Below are positions 31,432 through 41,584 of a DNA stretch of 64,000 nucleotides, piece after piece (position 1 is the stretch's first letter; each line of letters starts with the position of its first letter). Under the pieces are notes generated by a model. It was not told where the DNA came from. It saw only the letters and a list, made by a program, of their open reading frames with translations, and made no database searches. Origin of the DNA: Meghimatium bilineatum (taxonomy: Eukaryota > Mollusca > Gastropoda > Stylommatophora > Philomycidae). The position numbers were made by a program, and so were the translations under genes. Location of the stretch: NCBI GenBank assembly GCA_034231615.1, contig CM067312.1, forward strand, positions 3,637,001 to 3,701,000, read 5' to 3'.

Positions 31432-32703
31432 GATGATGTTCGTCCGTCGTGATTGACGATGACCAAAAACTCAACCATAATAATAATAACAATAAATAAT
31501 AAAATAATAAAGTTAATAGTGCGTTTTTAAATGACTAGCAAGTCCAATGCGCGCACAAAATGTTCTTTTACAGAATTGACAACAATAGAAGGTATCTGTG
31601 TGAGGTTGAGATGTTTTTTCTTTTCTACGTGTCCGCTTCTGTCTTGCAGTTTCTTGTCTGAATTCTTCTGCCGCTAGTGCTCCCGTTCTAATGCTGTAAC
31701 GCCATGCTGTTCTATCCTGAGCGAGGCTCTCCCAAGCGCCTACGTCAATGTTAAGATGTTTCAAGGATGACTTGAGCGTGTCTTTGAAACGCTTTTTCTG
31801 TCCACCAGCTTTTCGAAATCCTGCCTTGAGTTCTCCATAATATATTTGTTTTGGCAAACGCGAGTTCTCCATACGCACAAGATGGCCTGCCCAGCGTGCC
31901 TGCGCCTTCATAAGTATTGTGTGGATGCTTATTGAGGTTGATTTTTCCAAGACCTCGTAGTCTGGTACTTTGTCCCACCAATGGATGTTTAGTAATTTAC
32001 GTAGGCAGGTAAGATGGAAATGATTTAACTTTCTTGCATGTCTAGCATACACTGTCCACGTTTCGCAGGCGTATAGTAAGGTTGGTATAACAGCAGCATG
32101 ATATACTTGTAGTTTGGTGGTTGTTCTTATACCTCTTCTGTCCCATACATTTTTGCGTAATCTGCCAAATACAGCACTAGCTTTTGCCAGTCTATTGTTA
32201 ATTTCCACATCAATGTTGACATCGCGAGAGAGAGTGCTTTCAAGGTAAGTAAAATTGTCGACTACCTGCAGTTTTTCCTGATTGACGATGATGGAAGTAG
32301 CAGTATGTTGGCTATTTGATGTTGCTTGGTGCATGACTTCTGTTTTTTTGGTGTTAATAGTGAGACCAAAGTTGTTGCAGGCCTTTGAGAAACGGTCTAT
32401 GGTGCTCTGCATGTTTACGACAGAGTCAGCATACAATGCACAGTCGTCAGCATAAAGTAATTCTCTAACAGTACTAGATTTAGTTTTCGTGTTTGCTTTT
32501 AGACGACGTAAATTGAAAAGACCACCATCCGTTCTGTAATTGATCATTATGCCTGCTGTTTCATTACTATGGTGTGTTTCCGTAAACATGGCTGTAAATA
32601 ACAGGCTGAAAAGAGTAGGGGCCAGCACACATCCCTGCTTTACACCATTTGTGACAGGGAATGCAGGAGATACTCCTCCGTCGCAGATAACACTAGCCAT
32701 CAT
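31432..32703 (-). mobile_element. LINE family e, 396-codon open frame
   Basis: Open from 32703 to 31513: GVKQGCVLAPTLFSLLFTAM, the catalytic ELLYADDCALYAD, VDNFTYLESTLSRD, LLYACETWTVYARHAR, RWAGHLVRMENSRLPKQIYY, GGQKKRFKDTLKSSLKHLNI and a closing C2H2 finger CQFCKRTFCARIGLASHLKTH, then the stop. A 3' untranslated part of about 80 bp follows, with (AAT)-rich text and the end CGACGGACGAACATCATCAT against the left inverted arm. The endonuclease and fingers of the reverse transcriptase are missing, so the copy is 5'-truncated but otherwise unbroken. A related relic is at 54560-54860. Confidence 0.9.
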
Positions 32704-32714
32704 ACCGTCATGAA

Positions 32715-32910
32715 AGAATAATATAAGAAAAAGACCCCTTTTGTCACTTTATTAGACAGGCAGGTTTTAAGAACATAGTCACAACAGGCAAGACTGAAGG
32801 GAACAGAGACAGATGAGACAACGTGAGAAAATATTCATGTGACAACCTAGCAAGGCATGGAAACAACAATGACCCTGATAACAATACTGTGGACAGAGAG
32901 CCATGGTCGC
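32715..32910 (+). mobile_element. LINE family k, 3' end relic
   Basis: GACAGGCAGGTTTTAAGAAC, ATAGTCACAACAGGCA, GAAGGGAACAGAGACAGA, ACTGTGGACAGAGAGCC match the copy at 48640-48935 (MRQAGLENIVTTGIIEGNRD...VDREL). Broken frame. Confidence 0.75.
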
Positions 32911-32948
32911 ATTTTCTTATATTTTTCTTATATTATTCTTGCATTCAT

Positions 32949-33288
32949 TATAAACACCCCAACCACATCTATATTGCCTCTAATTTCCCACTTTCCAGTT
33001 TGTTTATAATGAATGCACGCATTTTCTCTTTTACTAGATTCGTTTCCATTCCTGCGTCATGGAGACGTGGCTTTATAAAATCTAAGTCATCTATTTTGTT
33101 TATTATTGTGGTGTTTACTGTTGTTTGTCTCATGAAAAAGGTTCCATTTGAGCCGATACGTGGAGAATTGTCCTGTTTAGTTTTATTGTATATTTTTTTA
33201 TATATACTTTTTAATATATTTTTATTCATAGGCAAGGTAAGTGTTTTTAGTAACCTGTTTAATTCATTTTGCTTTATGATTTATTGAA
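32949..33288 (-). repeat. Inverted repeat, right arm
   Basis: Reverse complement of 31094-31431. On its minus strand it stays open for 88 codons: IGSNGTFFMRQTTVNTTIIN, KIDDLDFIKPRLHDAGMET, NLVKEKMRAFIINKLESGK and a stop. The left arm has the same frame with several breaks. The peptide looks protein-like (charged, regular) but I do not recognise it. Confidence 0.85.
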
Positions 33289-33524
33289 TGCTTGCCATTA
33301 GGCAATAACATGAAAATGTTTATGTATAAATGTGTTATATTTCTTCTTCCCTTGCATTCATTGTTCAGTCACTGAGAAAACAATGCTACACCAACTCATT
33401 GTTGTTCAGTCACTCACAGAACTATGCTATACCAACTGTGCTTACATTTGATTCTAAAATATACCTTAAAATAGAGATCAAAAGGCACAGAGAATTTATT
33501 GTACTTAGTTCACTTTCCTGTTCT
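33289..33524. other. Unassigned
   Basis: A short motif (TTGTTCAGTCACT...ACAATGCTAYACCAACT) occurs twice near 33360-33440. Nothing else. Confidence 0.4.
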
Positions 33525-33785
33525 GTGTTTGTTCTCATCAGCAGGATGTAGCCCGGAGATCAAAGTCCATTGTCATTTTTACAGCACTGCTGCAATATCT
33601 GCACCTTTTAGCCTGGCACATCCAACTTCAACATGACATCTGGGTCACTTTGTCCCTATATTGGACATGAAATCCAACGCCAACCAAAAACTCCTTAATT
33701 CCATCTTACAATATGCTTGGCAGGTTACAGTGTCATTCTGTGCTCCTTTTTCAGGCCTAACAACACATGGGCAGCGGGTTCTGCT
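33525..33785 (-). mobile_element. SINE-A copy
   Basis: Reverse complement of SINE-A: CAGCAGGATGTAGCCCGGAG, AATATCTGCACCTTTTAGCC, CATCTGGGTCACTTTGTCCC, GTGTCATTCTGTGCTCC, ACAACACATGGGCAGCGGG. Confidence 0.8.
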
Positions 33786-34194
33786 GAATATACTACAAAG
33801 CCTCCTCCCCCACCTTCCCACTCAGAGCAGGGAGTGTAGTAGTTAATACAATAATCCCAAGAAACTGCTGTAAAAAAATTGCACTTGTAAACAAGACATC
33901 ATGGTATGATTCCAAATCCCATAACCTTGTGTACAAAAAAGGCAAGTGACTTGACCACAGAGATTCCCTGTTGTGAGTGTGATCTGTCAATATTGACATG
34001 TTATTTTGAACAAATGTGAGATTCCTCAGTGTTTATTTATCAATGTTTGATATTTGTAACACATCTGAAATAAATGGATCAACCATAAAAGTTCATGTGA
34101 TAGAACAAATCATGTGAAATTTGTCAATTAATTCATAGAAATAGATTACTACACATAATAGATAATAGATTACTATAAATAAAATAATACAAAA
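33786..34194. other. Unassigned
   Basis: Nothing recognised. Confidence 0.35.
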
Positions 34195-34800
34195 GATGAC
34201 TCAATGAAACAAACAAAAGAATTCAAATATTTTGAAAATGTATTTTCTGAAAATGGAAAACTAGACAGAAAAATAGAATCAAGGTGCCAGAAGGCAAACA
34301 CAGTGACATATCAACTTTCACCATTACTCCTGTATCCAAAGATCAATATGGACATAAAGAGGCAAATACTATCTACAATTTTTGTATACCAACACTTTGT
34401 TACCAATGTTAAACATGGTCTTTAACAACCTCACAGCACAGACAAATCATCACATGTGAGATGAAGTGTTTGAGGAAAGCTGCTATGGCCACCAAACTAA
34501 ACAGAATAAGAAATGACAATATCAGAAGAGTAGGAATAATGACTTGTATCGGGTACATAGAACATCAGCAGATAAAGTGGTTTGGTCAACTGGTGAGAAT
34601 GAACCCAAGCCAAATACCATTGAGAGCTTATAACAAACAATCACATGGATACAGAGTCAAGGGTAGACCAAGAAAGAGATGGATAGATAACATCACGACA
34701 ATCCTTCACAAACACGGACTCAGCATGACTCAGGCGTCACATCTGGCCTTGAACAGAAACCTACATTTCCCACCCTATTCTTAACGGTAAGTGTTGATGC
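34195..34800 (+). mobile_element. LINE family c, C-terminal part
   Basis: Plus strand: KQTKEFKYFENVFSENGKLD, SRCQKANTVTYQLSPLLLYP, MKCLRKAAMATKLNRIRNDN, YIEHQQIKWFGQLVRMNPSQ, GRPRKRWIDNITTILHKHGL, ASHLALNRNLHFPPYS then stop. There is one frame change near 34425-34460. This is the best copy of the C-terminus in the window and serves as the reference for family c. Confidence 0.85.
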
Positions 34801-34879
34801 TATCAACCAGCTTTCACCCGGGAAAAGACAATAGAAAAATAGATAATTAATATTGAAATGCATCAATATTAATCACTAA

Positions 34880-35072
34880 TCATTTGGTAGTTAAAACAGA
34901 TCATGTGAAATTCATCAATATTAATCATTTGATGGTTAAAACAGATTATGTGAAATACATCAATATTAATCACTAATCATTTGGTAGTTAAAACAGATCA
35001 TGTGAAATTCATCAATATTAATCATGTGATGGTTAAAACAGATTATGTGAAATACATCAATATTAATCATGT
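34880..35072. repeat. Minisatellite, about 45-57-bp units, 4 copies
   Basis: Alternating copies of GGTTAAAACAGATTATGTGA AATACATCAATATTAATCA and the variant with GATCATGTGAAATTCATC; the optional CTAATCATTTGGTAG block makes a two-step pattern. Confidence 0.85.
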
Positions 35073-35746
35073 GATATTTGGTTTATCCTTGATGATTCTC
35101 TATTACATTTTACATTTACTCATATCACATCTGAAGCAATCTTGTGTATGTGTTATTTATGTTTACAAGCTAACTGGTCCTTGTAGAACTGAGGCCTTCT
35201 GGCTCGTGCTGATGTCTGTGGTTCTCAAGACGTTCACATACTTATACAGTGTGTGTGTTGCTGTGTTTGTGTGTTATTCGAGTGGTCCATATTCATATAT
35301 ACACGTTGAAAGTCTTGACTAAAATCACATTTTTTTTAAGGATGTGATTGAAGATGGAAAACATGTTGATTAAAGTTTTAGACGAGCATGTACCATCTGA
35401 GTGGATCTGGTTCGAATCCCATTTCTGCTTTGTATTTATATTTGGTTTAGGTAAGAATAGCTTTACCATCCAGTTATTGTTTCAAACTCCACTGGATACT
35501 CAGATCAACAAAAATACTCCAATTCACTTAATAGTTTCCATCAGGCAACATTTATAGGTTTATCCTGTAAGAATCGACTTACATGACCTTGAACTGTATC
35601 ATTCTGACGTCCATCTAAAATCATAAGTTCTGTCTTCTCTATCAACAGTCTGTGTCATTCTCATTTTTCAGCCTGTTCTTTTCCTTGGACTCTGTTGAAA
35701 GTAAACAAATTTATTATTGTAGCAAGATATAATTATTTACAAAAGT
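35073..35746. other. Mostly unassigned; a tRNA-like box
   Basis: 35350-35425 reads ...TTTTAGACGAGCATGTACC...TCTGGTTCGAATCCCATTTC; GGTTCGAATCC is a perfect box B, suggesting a tRNA-derived SINE relic on the plus strand. No cloverleaf. The rest holds nothing recognised. Confidence 0.5.
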
Positions 35747-35914
35747 GATTGTGCAGTGAAAGTCTGTTACACATGATTGAGCAGTGAAAGTCTGTTACAC
35801 ATGATTGAGCAGTGAAAGTCTGTTACACATGATTGAGCAGTGAAAGTCTGTTACACATGATTGAGCAGTGAAAGTCTGTTACACATGATTGAGCAGTGAA
35901 AGTCTGTTACACAT
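35747..35914. repeat. 28-bp minisatellite, exactly 6 copies
   Basis: Unit GATTGAGCAGTGAAAGTCTG plus TTACACAT; only the first unit differs (GTGCAG). Confidence 0.95.
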
Positions 35915-36039
35915 TTAGTGGCACACACATGAGAGAACGAACGCACAACTGATGTACAAGAACTTTGTTTGATAAATTATACATGTCAATGAGTTAAACT
36001 GTAATTTGTAAATATCTTTTCATTATTTCATATACAAGA

Positions 36040-36545
36040 AAGATGACACATATTTTCGAGAACAAAAATGTAAACATAGACACTAAAGTTGCAGTATACA
36101 AGACTATTATTTTTCCATCACTGTGCTACCAGTGTCAAACCTGGACAATGACAGCACAAAACAAAAGAAAAATAGTGACAGCAGAAATGAAGAAATGTAG
36201 AAATGTCTATGAAGAATACTCAGTGTCATTAGGAGATAGAATAAGAAATGATAACATCAGATAGATAACCAAAACAATACCAGTATTGGAACATATTGAA
36301 AGACAACAGATCAAGTGGTTTTCACACACTTCCAGATTACCAACAGACAGCAACAGAAGACCAACAGGTATCATGGACATCACGGCTCTTAAACCAGAAG
36401 CAGAAAATGTAAAAGCTGGACTAAAGAAATCAAAGAAGCCACAGGAACAAGCTTACAAACAGCACACAAGAAGGCCATCTCCAGAGAGCTTCTCTACCCC
36501 TGACGCCACAAGGCAAATAAGTGCCACAGCGTATAGATAGATTAA
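36040..36545 (+). mobile_element. LINE family c-like, C-terminal part
   Basis: FENKNVNIDTKVAVYKTIIF, CYQCQTWTMTAQNKRKIVTA, SLGDRIRNDNIR, stop, HIERQQIKWFSHTSRL, TRRPSPESFSTPDATRQ and a stop at 36538-36540. A decayed inverted remnant of its last 60 bases is at 62860-62922. Confidence 0.8.
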
Positions 36546-36564
36546 GTAATAAGCTACAGAGTAT

Positions 36565-36763
36565 TTTAGTAATAAACACTTTGAATACCGGTACTGTTTT
36601 AGTAATACACACTTTCAATACTGTTTTAGTAATACACACTTTGAATACTGTTTTAGTAATACACACTTTCAATACTGTTTTAGTAATACACACTTTGAAT
36701 ACTGTTTTAGTAATACACACTTTCAATACTGTTTTAGTAATACACACTTTCAATACTGTTTTT
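36565..36763. repeat. 27-bp minisatellite, 7 copies
   Basis: Unit TTTAGTAATACACACTTTCA ATACTGT, alternating CTTTGA and CTTTCA variants in strict order for the first six units, a two-unit higher-order pattern. Repetitive frames on both strands are not genes. Confidence 0.95.
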
Positions 36764-37329
36764 AAAAATAAATCTAATTGGAAATTATATATGGGGCCTG
36801 CTTATTCTATCTTCTTTTGCAATCAGTTTCCTATTCTCAGAAGTCTATATATGCCACCTCCATTAATTCAGTTGTCAATAGGAGGTCCTCACGGTTGCCT
36901 CACAGATTCATTTCCAGATCTGTCTCTTGGGGAACGGTTTTAGTCCTCAAGTTGCCAAAAAGTGCACATGTCTACATAATGTGTTCTGGAATCTGGGGAC
37001 CATTTTTACATGCATATTGGTCAGTTTGGACAACCTTTATTTTGTGGAGATGTACTTGTAGTCTACAGTGTGGAGCTAAAAATGGTAGTTTGCTGTGCTT
37101 TGTTCAGCTTTAGGATGGAGTCTTGTGGAAAGTTGCTGCCAGTTCTCTGACTCCATGTATGTTTATATTTTATTTTGGTGAGAGTTTTTGCTTTAGTCAG
37201 TGATATTCTGTGATGGATTATTCCTTTTTTTTGTACCTTCTATTGTCAGTCTGTCAGCTGTCTCATTTTCTGTAATTCTGCAGTGTGTAGGAATCCAGTT
37301 GATTTAAAAGTTCTAGAGTATTATTATAT
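36764..37329. other. Unassigned, LINE-like on the minus strand
   Basis: Text such as TCTCTGACTCCATGTATG and ACTGACAGATGTTC-like motifs suggest RNase H-type LINE sequence on the minus strand near 36860-37300 but I could not align a domain. Confidence 0.3.
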
Positions 37330-37605
37330 CTATTGTCTTTTCTTCACTTTTGCTGTAAAGCGTTGTAGGATTGAATGACGTTCAGTTTTATGGCACATTT
37401 GGTTGTTTGATAGGCAGTAATATAGTGATGTCGCAGGACATTGGTAACTCCATAAATCTACTTTTTCCATGATTTTCCTCAGTCTCCTGGTGTTTCTATT
37501 CTCATGGTGTATGCCCGTGCTGCTGGCCAATATGGGTTCATTCTCATTAAGTTGTTGAACCATTTCAGTCTCTTTTTCAATATTATTTGACCAGTTTTTG
37601 TCATC
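37330..37605 (-). mobile_element. LINE family c fragment, unexpanded
   Basis: Aligns with 4330-4400 and 5375-5490 of the satellite-bearing copy: GAATGACGTTCAGTTTTATG, GGCACATTTGGTTGTTTGAT, then TGAACCATTTCAGTCTCTTT. Here the region that became the 32-bp satellite is single copy. Confidence 0.75.
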
Positions 37606-37723
37606 TCTTCATTCATCACATGATCTCTTCATTCATCACATGATCTCTTCATTCATCACATGATCTCTTCATTCATCACATGATCTCTTCATTCATCACA
37701 TGATCTCTTCATTCATCACATGA
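37604..37723. repeat. 20-bp minisatellite, 6 perfect copies
   Basis: Unit TCTCTTCATTCATCACATGA, perfect repeats. Inside LINE-c sequence; the related copy at 5520-5545 has about one and a half units. Confidence 0.95.
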
Positions 37724-37769
37724 TCTTTTTAATTTTGCTGTTTGTCTCAGACATCAAATTTCACATATA

Positions 37770-38345
37770 GCAAAATATGAAAGTGTATATATCTTGGACA
37801 CATAGTTACAAATGATGGCAGATGAACAGAAGTTAAAAGGAGAATAGGAATGGCTAAAAGTACCTTCAATGACATGAGGAAAATAGTAACATCTAAACAA
37901 ATTACAAACAAGCTAAAAATGAGAATTATAAAATGCTACATCTATTCTATATTAATATATGGCTCAGAAACATGGACACTAAATAAATAATTAGAAGACA
38001 GAATTGATGCCTTTGAGATGTTGGTATATAGGAGAATATGGAGAACATCATTGAAGGAGAAGAAAACAAATAAAGAGGTGCTAAAAACACTTAATATGAA
38101 GAAGGAACTACTAAGAGAAATAAAGATCAGGCAAATAAAATATTTTGGACACATTAAAAGACATGACACCTTATTGAAGACCTTACTTGAGGGTAAAATC
38201 AAAGGGAAGCGAGCAAGAGGTAGACAGATACAAGTGGGAGAGTAACATCACCGGATAGACAGGTTACAGTCTAGCAGAGTGCACCACCAAAACAAGAGAC
38301 AGGGGATGATAGAGATCTGTTGCAGCCAACCTTCGCTGTGGAGAT
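37770..38345 (+). mobile_element. LINE family j, C-terminal part
   Basis: Several frames: KSTFNDMRKIVTSKQITNK, KMRIIKCYIYSILIYGSETW, DAFEMLVYRRIWRTSLKEKK, EIKIRQIKYFGHIKRHDTLL, EGKIKGKRARGRQIQ, then WRWHLMMM. A common metazoan LINE end. Two or more frame changes and one stop. Confidence 0.85.
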
Positions 38346-38427
38346 GGCACTTGATGATGATGAAAGTGAATAAACTTATTGTACAAATTAGCTAAGTAAC
38401 AATATGCCATCATTTTTCTACAGTTAA

Positions 38428-38750
38428 ATAAACTTGACTTTGAGACTTATCATTAGATTTAATATAAACCTGACTTTGAGACTTATCATTAGATTTAATA
38501 TAAACTTGACTTTGAGACTTATCATTAGATTTAATATAAACTTGACTTTGAGACGTATCATTAGATTTAATATAAACTTGACTTTGAGACTTATTAGATT
38601 TAATATAAACTTGACTTTGAGACTTATCATTAGATTTAATATAAACTTGACTTTGAGACTTATCATTAGATTTAATATAAACTTGACTTTGAGACTTATC
38701 ATTAGATTTAATATAAACTTGACTGTGAGACTTATCATTAGATTTAACAC
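38428..38750. repeat. 36-bp minisatellite, 9 copies
   Basis: Unit AAACTTGACTTTGAGACTTA TCATTAGATTTAATAT; one unit lacks 3 bases. Being 12 codons long it is open on both strands (MISLKVKFILNL one way); not genes. Confidence 0.95.
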
Positions 38751-38860
38751 AAGTGATGACCTAGTTAACTGTTAACAAATATTTAATAACAAACCGTTAT
38801 CAATCATGAAGATAATGAGGATGATAATAATGATGATGATGATGATAATTCATGGGGGTA

Positions 38861-39245
38861 AGAATTTGTCACTTTTAGTCACTCCGCCTGGTAATAGAAT
38901 TTGTCACTTTTAGTCACTCCGCCTGGTAATAGAATTTGTCACTTTTAGTCACTCCGCCTGGTAATAGAATTTGTCACTTTTAGTCACTATGCCTGGTAAT
39001 AGAATTTGTCACTTTTAGTCACTATGCCTGGTAATAGAATTTGTCACTTTTAATCACTCCGCCTGGTAATAGAATTTGTAACTTTTAGTCACTATGCCTG
39101 GTAATAGAATTTGTCACTTTTAGTCACTACGCCTGGTAATAGAATTTGTCACTTTTAGTCACTCTGCCTGGTAATAGAATTTGTCACTTTTAGTCACTCT
39201 GCCTGGTAATAGAATTTGTCACTTTTAGTCACTCCGCCTGGTAAT
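38861..39245. repeat. 35-bp minisatellite, exactly 11 copies
   Basis: Unit AGAATTTGTCACTTTTAGTC ACTCCGCCTGGTAAT. Most differences are at the CTCCGCC / CTATGCC / CTCTGCC position. Confidence 0.95.
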
Positions 39246-39601
39246 AGAATTTTACTTTCAGCTTTAGACTGGTGCTTCTTTCACACTTTTGCTTGATGAG
39301 TAACTTTTCTTGTTTGTGCACGCTCAAGATGGCTGTTTACTTAAAATGTGACTGTTGGGTGCAATTCCATGATCTAGGCAGACATTCTATACTGGAGGGA
39401 TTATTCTACAACATTCGTGCAATTGTGAGGCATATTGCAGATAGAAAGGTTGATTCCTTCCCAGCAGTCTTCTATATGTTTACAGCAGGTTTCATGAGGT
39501 GGAGGTCATGATGTGGGGTAGCCGCACCTATGGCCAACTTCCTAAGGTATCTTTTTTAAGATAAATGGTAGGTGGTTGTGCTAGGTTTTTCTTTCTTTTT
39601 C
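39246..39601. other. Unassigned
   Basis: An open frame of 61 codons from ATG at 39329 (MAVYLKCDCWVQFHDLGRHS) has no known family. No other feature. Confidence 0.35.
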
Positions 39602-39690
39602 ATTAGTTCTCAAACTGCTGTGGATTGTCTGTTGTAGCAGAATTTTCCAACTAGATTTCTAGCAGGATGTAGTTTAGAGATATGTAACGA
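39602..39690 (-). mobile_element. SINE-B 3' end
   Basis: Reverse complement: CTCAAACTGCTGTGGATTGT, GTAGCAGAATTTTCCAACTA, GATTTCTAGCAGGATGTAGT. Confidence 0.6.
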
Positions 39691-39785
39691 GACAAAGCTC
39701 ACTTTTTAAAATTATTGTGCAAGGAACAGTTACGGGTGCAAGGAGAAGAGAACAGAGAAAATACTGGATTGATAACATCCAGGAT
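39691..39785 (+). mobile_element. LINE family a, 3' fragment
   Basis: IIVQGTVTGARRREQRKYWI DNI, the basic stretch before the C-terminus of family a. A matching remnant is at 58690-58900. Confidence 0.55.
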
Positions 39786-39946
39786 GTTCTTCTTCTTCAG
39801 TGTTTGTTCTCAAACTCCCGCTGGATTTCTCTGGTAGCAGGAAAATGTTACTAATAGATTTCCAATAGGATGTAGTCCAGAGAATGGAAATGGGCTGTGT
39901 CACTGTTTTATTTGCACCAATTACCCGACACATCTGTCTTCTGCAG
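39786..39946 (-). mobile_element. SINE-B copy with tail
   Basis: Reverse complement of SINE-B nearly end to end: starts AGATGTGTCGGGTAATTGG, then CAAATAAAACAGTGACACAG, TCTCTGGACTACATCCTATT, CCAGCGGGAGTTTGAGAAC, and tail CTGAAGAAGAAGAA. Confidence 0.8.
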
Positions 39947-40319
39947 ATTTTGTAATCTAAGAAGAGGAATCTTAGAAAACATTAAAATTTACAATATTCA
40001 AGATAAGAGTGTGGATTGACAGTGAGAGTTACAAAAATAAAACTAGAATTCAATGCATAAAAAGTGAGTACACTGGAACAGACAGAAGTTAGTGGAGATG
40101 TATGATTCAAGCGCAACACATGATGATGTTTATGCAAAGAGAAGATAATAAGCAGTGAAAACTTAAGAGTTATCATGCTGAAAATGCTTCTAATAAACAT
40201 CAAACATACAAAAATGTGATTGCATGAAACTACAAATAAAAGTACACAGCTACAGAATAAAATATTGCTTCCATTTATTGTCTTTTTATTTGCCTTTTCT
40301 TCTGCTTTTTCCTATCTAT
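39947..40319. other. Unassigned
   Basis: Nothing recognised. Confidence 0.35.
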
Positions 40320-40550
40320 CTATTTATTGTAATTTCCACTTGTGCTGTTAAGCGTTGTGAGGGTAAGTTGGAGTTTTCTCTCTTTGATCATTTGGGTTGC
40401 ATTGGCTATGGTCAGCCCTTGTCTATTTAAGTTTTCTTTGATTGTCTCCACCCATCTAGTTCTTGGTATGCCTTGCAACTCAATCATCTGCTGTTGCATG
40501 CATGAAGAGCTGGTTTGTATTGGTTCAAATCTCATGCCCTTTTTTCCTTT
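40320..40550 (-). mobile_element. LINE family c-like, C-terminus
   Basis: Minus strand: GIPRTRWVETIKENLNRQGL, TIANATQMIKERKLQLTL, NSTSGNYNK then stop. It parallels GRPRKRWIDNITTILHKHGL in the reference copy. Confidence 0.7.
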
Positions 40551-40764
40551 GTGTCATCTAGGTACTGGTGATAGGGTGATGGTCATTGCTGGCTACAGTA
40601 AGGTATGCCCCATCCATATGTTGCAGAGGTTATTCAGAGAGAAACCGACAATCTTAGCTTTGGAGGGATTAACAACAGCATTTTTAGTAATGTACCATAA
40701 TGACAGTTGATCTAATTTGATTTGTATACTAGCAGTTATATTAGTTTTGATTACTCAGGCTGTA

Positions 40765-40878
40765 AAGCAAAATGTCATCATGTGAAAACCCTACCTGCCC
40801 TAAAGCAAAATGTCATCATGTGAAAACCCTACCTGCTCTAAAGCAAAATGTCATCATGTGAAAACCCTACCTGCCCTA
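40765..40878. repeat. 38-bp minisatellite, 3 copies
   Basis: Unit AAAGCAAAATGTCATCATGT GAAAACCCTACCTGCCCT. Confidence 0.95.
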
Positions 40879-41234
40879 AAGTTTGACATTGTGCAATTTT
40901 GAAGGTGTATATATTGAAAAACATGGAGACAATGGGGATCCCTCTGGCAAACTGAGTGCGATTGTCATGATCTTTGAGTTCTAGAATCCACATCTTAGAG
41001 CAACTTTTCTGCATCACTGAGACCGCAGTTTCCTCTTTCATCTTGAAGCCATCATAAATTTTGCATACAAGAAGTTTGTGCTTACATGAGTGTATATATT
41101 TGCATTTTCTTATATAAACACCTGTATGTGTATATGTGTGTGTGTTTATATTGAAATTGTCTTATATGTCTATGTGTAACAGTATTTTCTTATGTAGGTT
41201 AAATTAATGCAAATTATTGGAAAATTTATTCGTA
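40879..41234. other. Unassigned
   Basis: (TG)-rich near 41125-41150. Nothing else recognised. Confidence 0.35.
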
Positions 41235-41572
41235 TATATTGTAATAGTTAGTTTGTTCCTTTGGTGCCAAGGGCAGCAGATAGGGAAGATGTCATGTTTG
41301 TCTATTCCATGTGGCTCACTGCAAGTTGCTGTAATGCTTGGGTAGTGTTAATACCCACTGTCATTGCCTCGTTCTTGTTAATTCTTCACAATGTTGTTCT
41401 AGGTCTTCCACGTTTTCATTTTCCTGTCGCAGACCATGACAGAGCTTGATGGGTAAATATATTCTCGCTTGATCTAAGATCATGAACTAAACACTGTCAT
41501 CGTCTTCTTGTAATAATATTTGACACATATTCTTGTTTGGATATGTCTCTTATTGATTCATTTGTGACAAAG
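41235..41572 (-). mobile_element. LINE family i, 3' part of an interrupted copy
   Basis: Minus strand from 41572: AACTTTGTCACAAATGAATC, YVSNIITRRR-type text, LDQARIYLP, RQENENVEDLEQ, ending TTGGCACCAAAGGAACAAAC. Its 5' continuation is at 46155-46300; between them sits the LINE-f insertion. Confidence 0.75.
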
Positions 41573-41584
41573 TTTTTCCAATCT

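Noticed and set aside
30989-31492. 167-codon minus-strand hydrophobic frame and its twin at 32823-33287
   Set aside because: Both are the antisense of the inverted-repeat arms, where the opposite strand gives the more protein-like frame.
35350-35425. A tRNA gene suggested by a perfect box B
   Set aside because: No acceptor stem or cloverleaf; looks like a tRNA-derived SINE relic.
38424-38775. Open frames on both strands with 12-residue repeats
   Set aside because: The 36-bp minisatellite; the same reasoning covers 36430-36943 and 29113-29334.
38861-39245. CRISPR-like array of 35-bp direct repeats (also 60895-62780 and 59908-60417)
   Set aside because: Units are head to tail with no spacers, and the DNA is eukaryotic.
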